DNA from: DASXHY01 sp035552155
GTDB taxonomy: Bacteria > Verrucomicrobiota > Verrucomicrobiia > Limisphaerales > DASXHY01
Assembly (NCBI GenBank): GCA_035552155.1
Contig: DASZLX010000015.1
Location: forward strand, 124,001-188,000
Length of the DNA stretch: 64,000 nt
Reading direction: 5' to 3'
Numbering within the stretch: the stretch's first letter is position 1; each line of letters opens with the position of its first letter. The notes beneath the pieces were generated by a model. It was not told the DNA's origin. It worked only from the letters and a program-made list of their open reading frames with translations, and made no database searches. The translations under genes were made by a program, and so were the position numbers. Positions 62,404 through 64,000 of this stretch are shown piece by piece.

Positions 62404-63395
62404 TCTCCGAAATGGCGGAGAAGCCGTACGCGTATGATTTTTACGCGGCTGTCCGGCTTTTGCAGAGCTCTTTCCCGGAGAAACCGCGCATCGGCCACTC
62501 CCGATCCGCCGCGGAGGACCCGGTGCGTTTTGCCCAAAGCCCGGCGCTGGATTTTCCCGCGGCCACGATGGAGGCGATGCGGCGCAAGGACCCTTCCCGG
62601 CCGCCGGTGGTTTACGCGCGGCACTTCGGGCTGTTCGGCTCGAACGGGCCGCTGCCGCTGTGCCTCACGGAATACGCCCGCGAGCGCATTTTGCATCATG
62701 GGGATCCGACCTTTGCGGCGTTCTGCAATGTGTTTCATCATCGCCTGGCGTCCTTCTTTTTCCGCGCCTGGGCGGACGCGCAAAAAACGGTGGATTTCGA
62801 CCGCCCGGACGACCAGCACTGGTCGCATTTCATCGGCAGTTTGATCGGCATGGGCATGGACAGCCTGCTCAAAGGCGACAGCGTGCCGGACCGGGCAAAG
62901 TTTTATTTTGCGGGCCGGCTGGTGCAGCAGAACCGGAATGCGGAAGGCCTGGAATCCATCGTGCAGGATTTTTTTGGCGTGCGCACGATGGTGCAAAGTT
63001 TCGTGGGACGCTGGCTGAAGTTGCCGGCGGCTTCCATTTGCAAGCTCGGCGATTCGCGGGCCACCGGTATTTTGGGCGCCAGCATCATTTGCGGCGCGCG
63101 GTTCTGGACCTGCCAGCTTCATTTCCGGATTCGCATGGGCCCGATGGACCTGACCGAATACGAGCGCCTGCTGCCCACCGGCGGTTCCTTCCATCGGCTG
63201 TGCGATTGGGTCCGCGAATACGCGGGCGAGGAGCATTCATGGGACGTGACCCTCGTGCTCGACAAGGACCAAGTGCCGAAAATTCAAATGGGCAAGGCCG
63301 GCCGGCTCGGCTGGACGACGTGGTTGAAAACCAAACCGTTCGAACGTGACGCGGACGATTTGACCCTGACCCCGCTGAACTCCTATGATTCCTGA
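62367..63395 (+). CDS. tssG: T6SS baseplate wedge protein TssG
   Basis: 342 residues from ATG 62367 (MAGPDGQKADSI). YDFYAAVRLLQSSFP, ARHFGLFGSNGPLPL, FCNVFHHRLASFFFRAWADA and LVQQNRNAEGLESIVQDFFG are typical TssG motifs. It overlaps the end of TssF by 37 bases, which is unusual in length but not in arrangement. ClpV follows after 89 bases. Confidence 0.96.
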   Translation: MAGPDGQKADSIISEMAEKPYAYDFYAAVRLLQSSFPEKPRIGHSRSAAEDPVRFAQSPALDFPAATMEAMRRKDPSRPPVVYARHFGLFGSNGPLPLCLTEYARERILHHGDPTFAAFCNVFHHRLASFFFRAWADAQKTVDFDRPDDQHWSHFIGSLIGMGMDSLLKGDSVPDRAKFYFAGRLVQQNRNAEGLESIVQDFFGVRTMVQSFVGRWLKLPAASICKLGDSRATGILGASIICGARFWTCQLHFRIRMGPMDLTEYERLLPTGGSFHRLCDWVREYAGEEHSWDVTLVLDKDQVPKIQMGKAGRLGWTTWLKTKPFERDADDLTLTPLNSYDS

Positions 63396-63484
63396 ACGCG
63401 TCATCTCACCCGCAACTGTTTTTCGCGTTTCGCGAGCGCCCAAAACTCCATCGCTCGCATGCGCAATAGAAAGGCTCCCGTTCC

Positions 63485-64000
63485 ATGGCTGAAATCAAAC
63501 GCTCCACACTGTTCGGCAAGCTCAATCCGCTCGGCTATAAATCCATCGAGGCGGCCACCATCTTTTGCAAGATGCGCGGCAACGCCTATGTGGAAACCGT
63601 CCACTGGCTGCATCAACTTTTGCAGCAGCAGGATTCCGATGTGTTGCGCATCATCAAGCATTTCGGCGTGGACAATTCGCGCCTCGCCACCGACCTCGTG
63701 GCGGCGCTGGACCGCCTGCCGCGCGGCGCCACAGCCATCAGTGATTTTTCGCCGCAGATCGAGACCGCGCTCCAGCAGGGATATCTTTATGCCACGCTGC
63801 TCTTTGGGGAAACCCAGGTACGCACCGGTTATCTCATCATCGCTTTTACCAAGACGGATTCGCTTCGCAACACGTTCCTCGGCCTTTCCCGCGAGTTCGC
63901 AAAAATCAAAGCCGAACAATTGAGCGATGATTTCAACAAAATCGTCGCCGGTTCGCCCGAGGACGCCATGCGCGCCAGCGACGGCTCCGGCATGAGCGCC
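63485..64000 (+). CDS. tssH: T6SS sheath-recycling ATPase TssH/ClpV, N-terminal part (3' truncated by window)
   Basis: The first 172 residues are visible. MAEIKRSTLFGKLNPLGYKS is followed by a Clp-N double-repeat domain (EAATIFCKMRGNAYVETVHW, LLQQQDSDVLRIIKHFGVD), as in ClpV, which binds the TssC N-terminus. The AAA domains lie beyond the window. Its place after tssG is standard. Confidence 0.92.
   Translation, partial: MAEIKRSTLFGKLNPLGYKSIEAATIFCKMRGNAYVETVHWLHQLLQQQDSDVLRIIKHFGVDNSRLATDLVAALDRLPRGATAISDFSPQIETALQQGYLYATLLFGETQVRTGYLIIAFTKTDSLRNTFLGLSREFAKIKAEQLSDDFNKIVAGSPEDAMRASDGSGMSA

Overview
The window is about 64 kb of a mostly GC-rich bacterial chromosome. It most likely comes from a Verrucomicrobiota bacterium of the Pedosphaera/Limisphaerales type. 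The support is indirect: clustered sulfatases with a GH2 glycosidase, secreted proteins ending in a 'LQSATNLTPP...FFRL' tail, a TonB receptor preceded by a small His-rich membrane protein, weak Shine-Dalgarno signals, and a T6SS of the planctomycete/verrucomicrobial style. No rRNA or marker protein is present to prove the taxonomy.

Layout. 1-3.9 kb: tail of a GH2 glycosidase and two sulfatases (sulfated-glycan breakdown). 4-22.4 kb: ordinary chromosome with a tRNA-Lys, small lipoproteins, a SMUG1-type uracil-DNA glycosylase, a third sulfatase homologue whose catalytic residues are nearly all replaced, a DUF2231 membrane protein, a SurA/PpiD-like chaperone, DNA polymerase X, an ABM monooxygenase with an iron alcohol dehydrogenase, a zinc-finger/beta-propeller membrane protein, a pseudopilin, a cupin and a large orphan protein. 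22.7-27.8 kb: a visibly AT-rich island of four overlapping genes (5-methylcytosine methyltransferase, HD phosphohydrolase, AAA/ORC-like ATPase, Rossmann-like protein of unknown function). It looks like a transferred, probably defensive cassette and is bordered on the right by a RAYT-type transposase with its own inverted repeats. 29-64 kb: a type VI secretion locus running off the right edge.

The T6SS is in two blocks. The left block holds a lipoprotein, a transmembrane pseudokinase with helical repeats, an outer-membrane barrel, a propeller/Ig-repeat protein, a TagH C-terminal-domain protein, TssK, TssL, TssM, a TagF-like/repeat fusion, TssA and a methyltransferase. The right block holds TssB, TssC, Hcp, TagJ/ImpE, TssE, TssF, TssG and the start of TssH/ClpV. 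Between them lie a TonB-dependent receptor, TonB, ExbB, two ExbD proteins, a coiled-coil protein and, on the opposite strand, a second methyltransferase. VgrG, PAAR and a canonical TssJ are not seen.

The most unusual points are the four-gene AT-rich cassette, the inactive-looking sulfatase and kinase, a membrane-repeat-tail module shared by the pseudokinase and the TagF-like protein, two methyltransferases inside a T6SS locus, a REP doublet with compensatory stem changes, and a secreted protein with four tandem repeats of exactly 318 bp.
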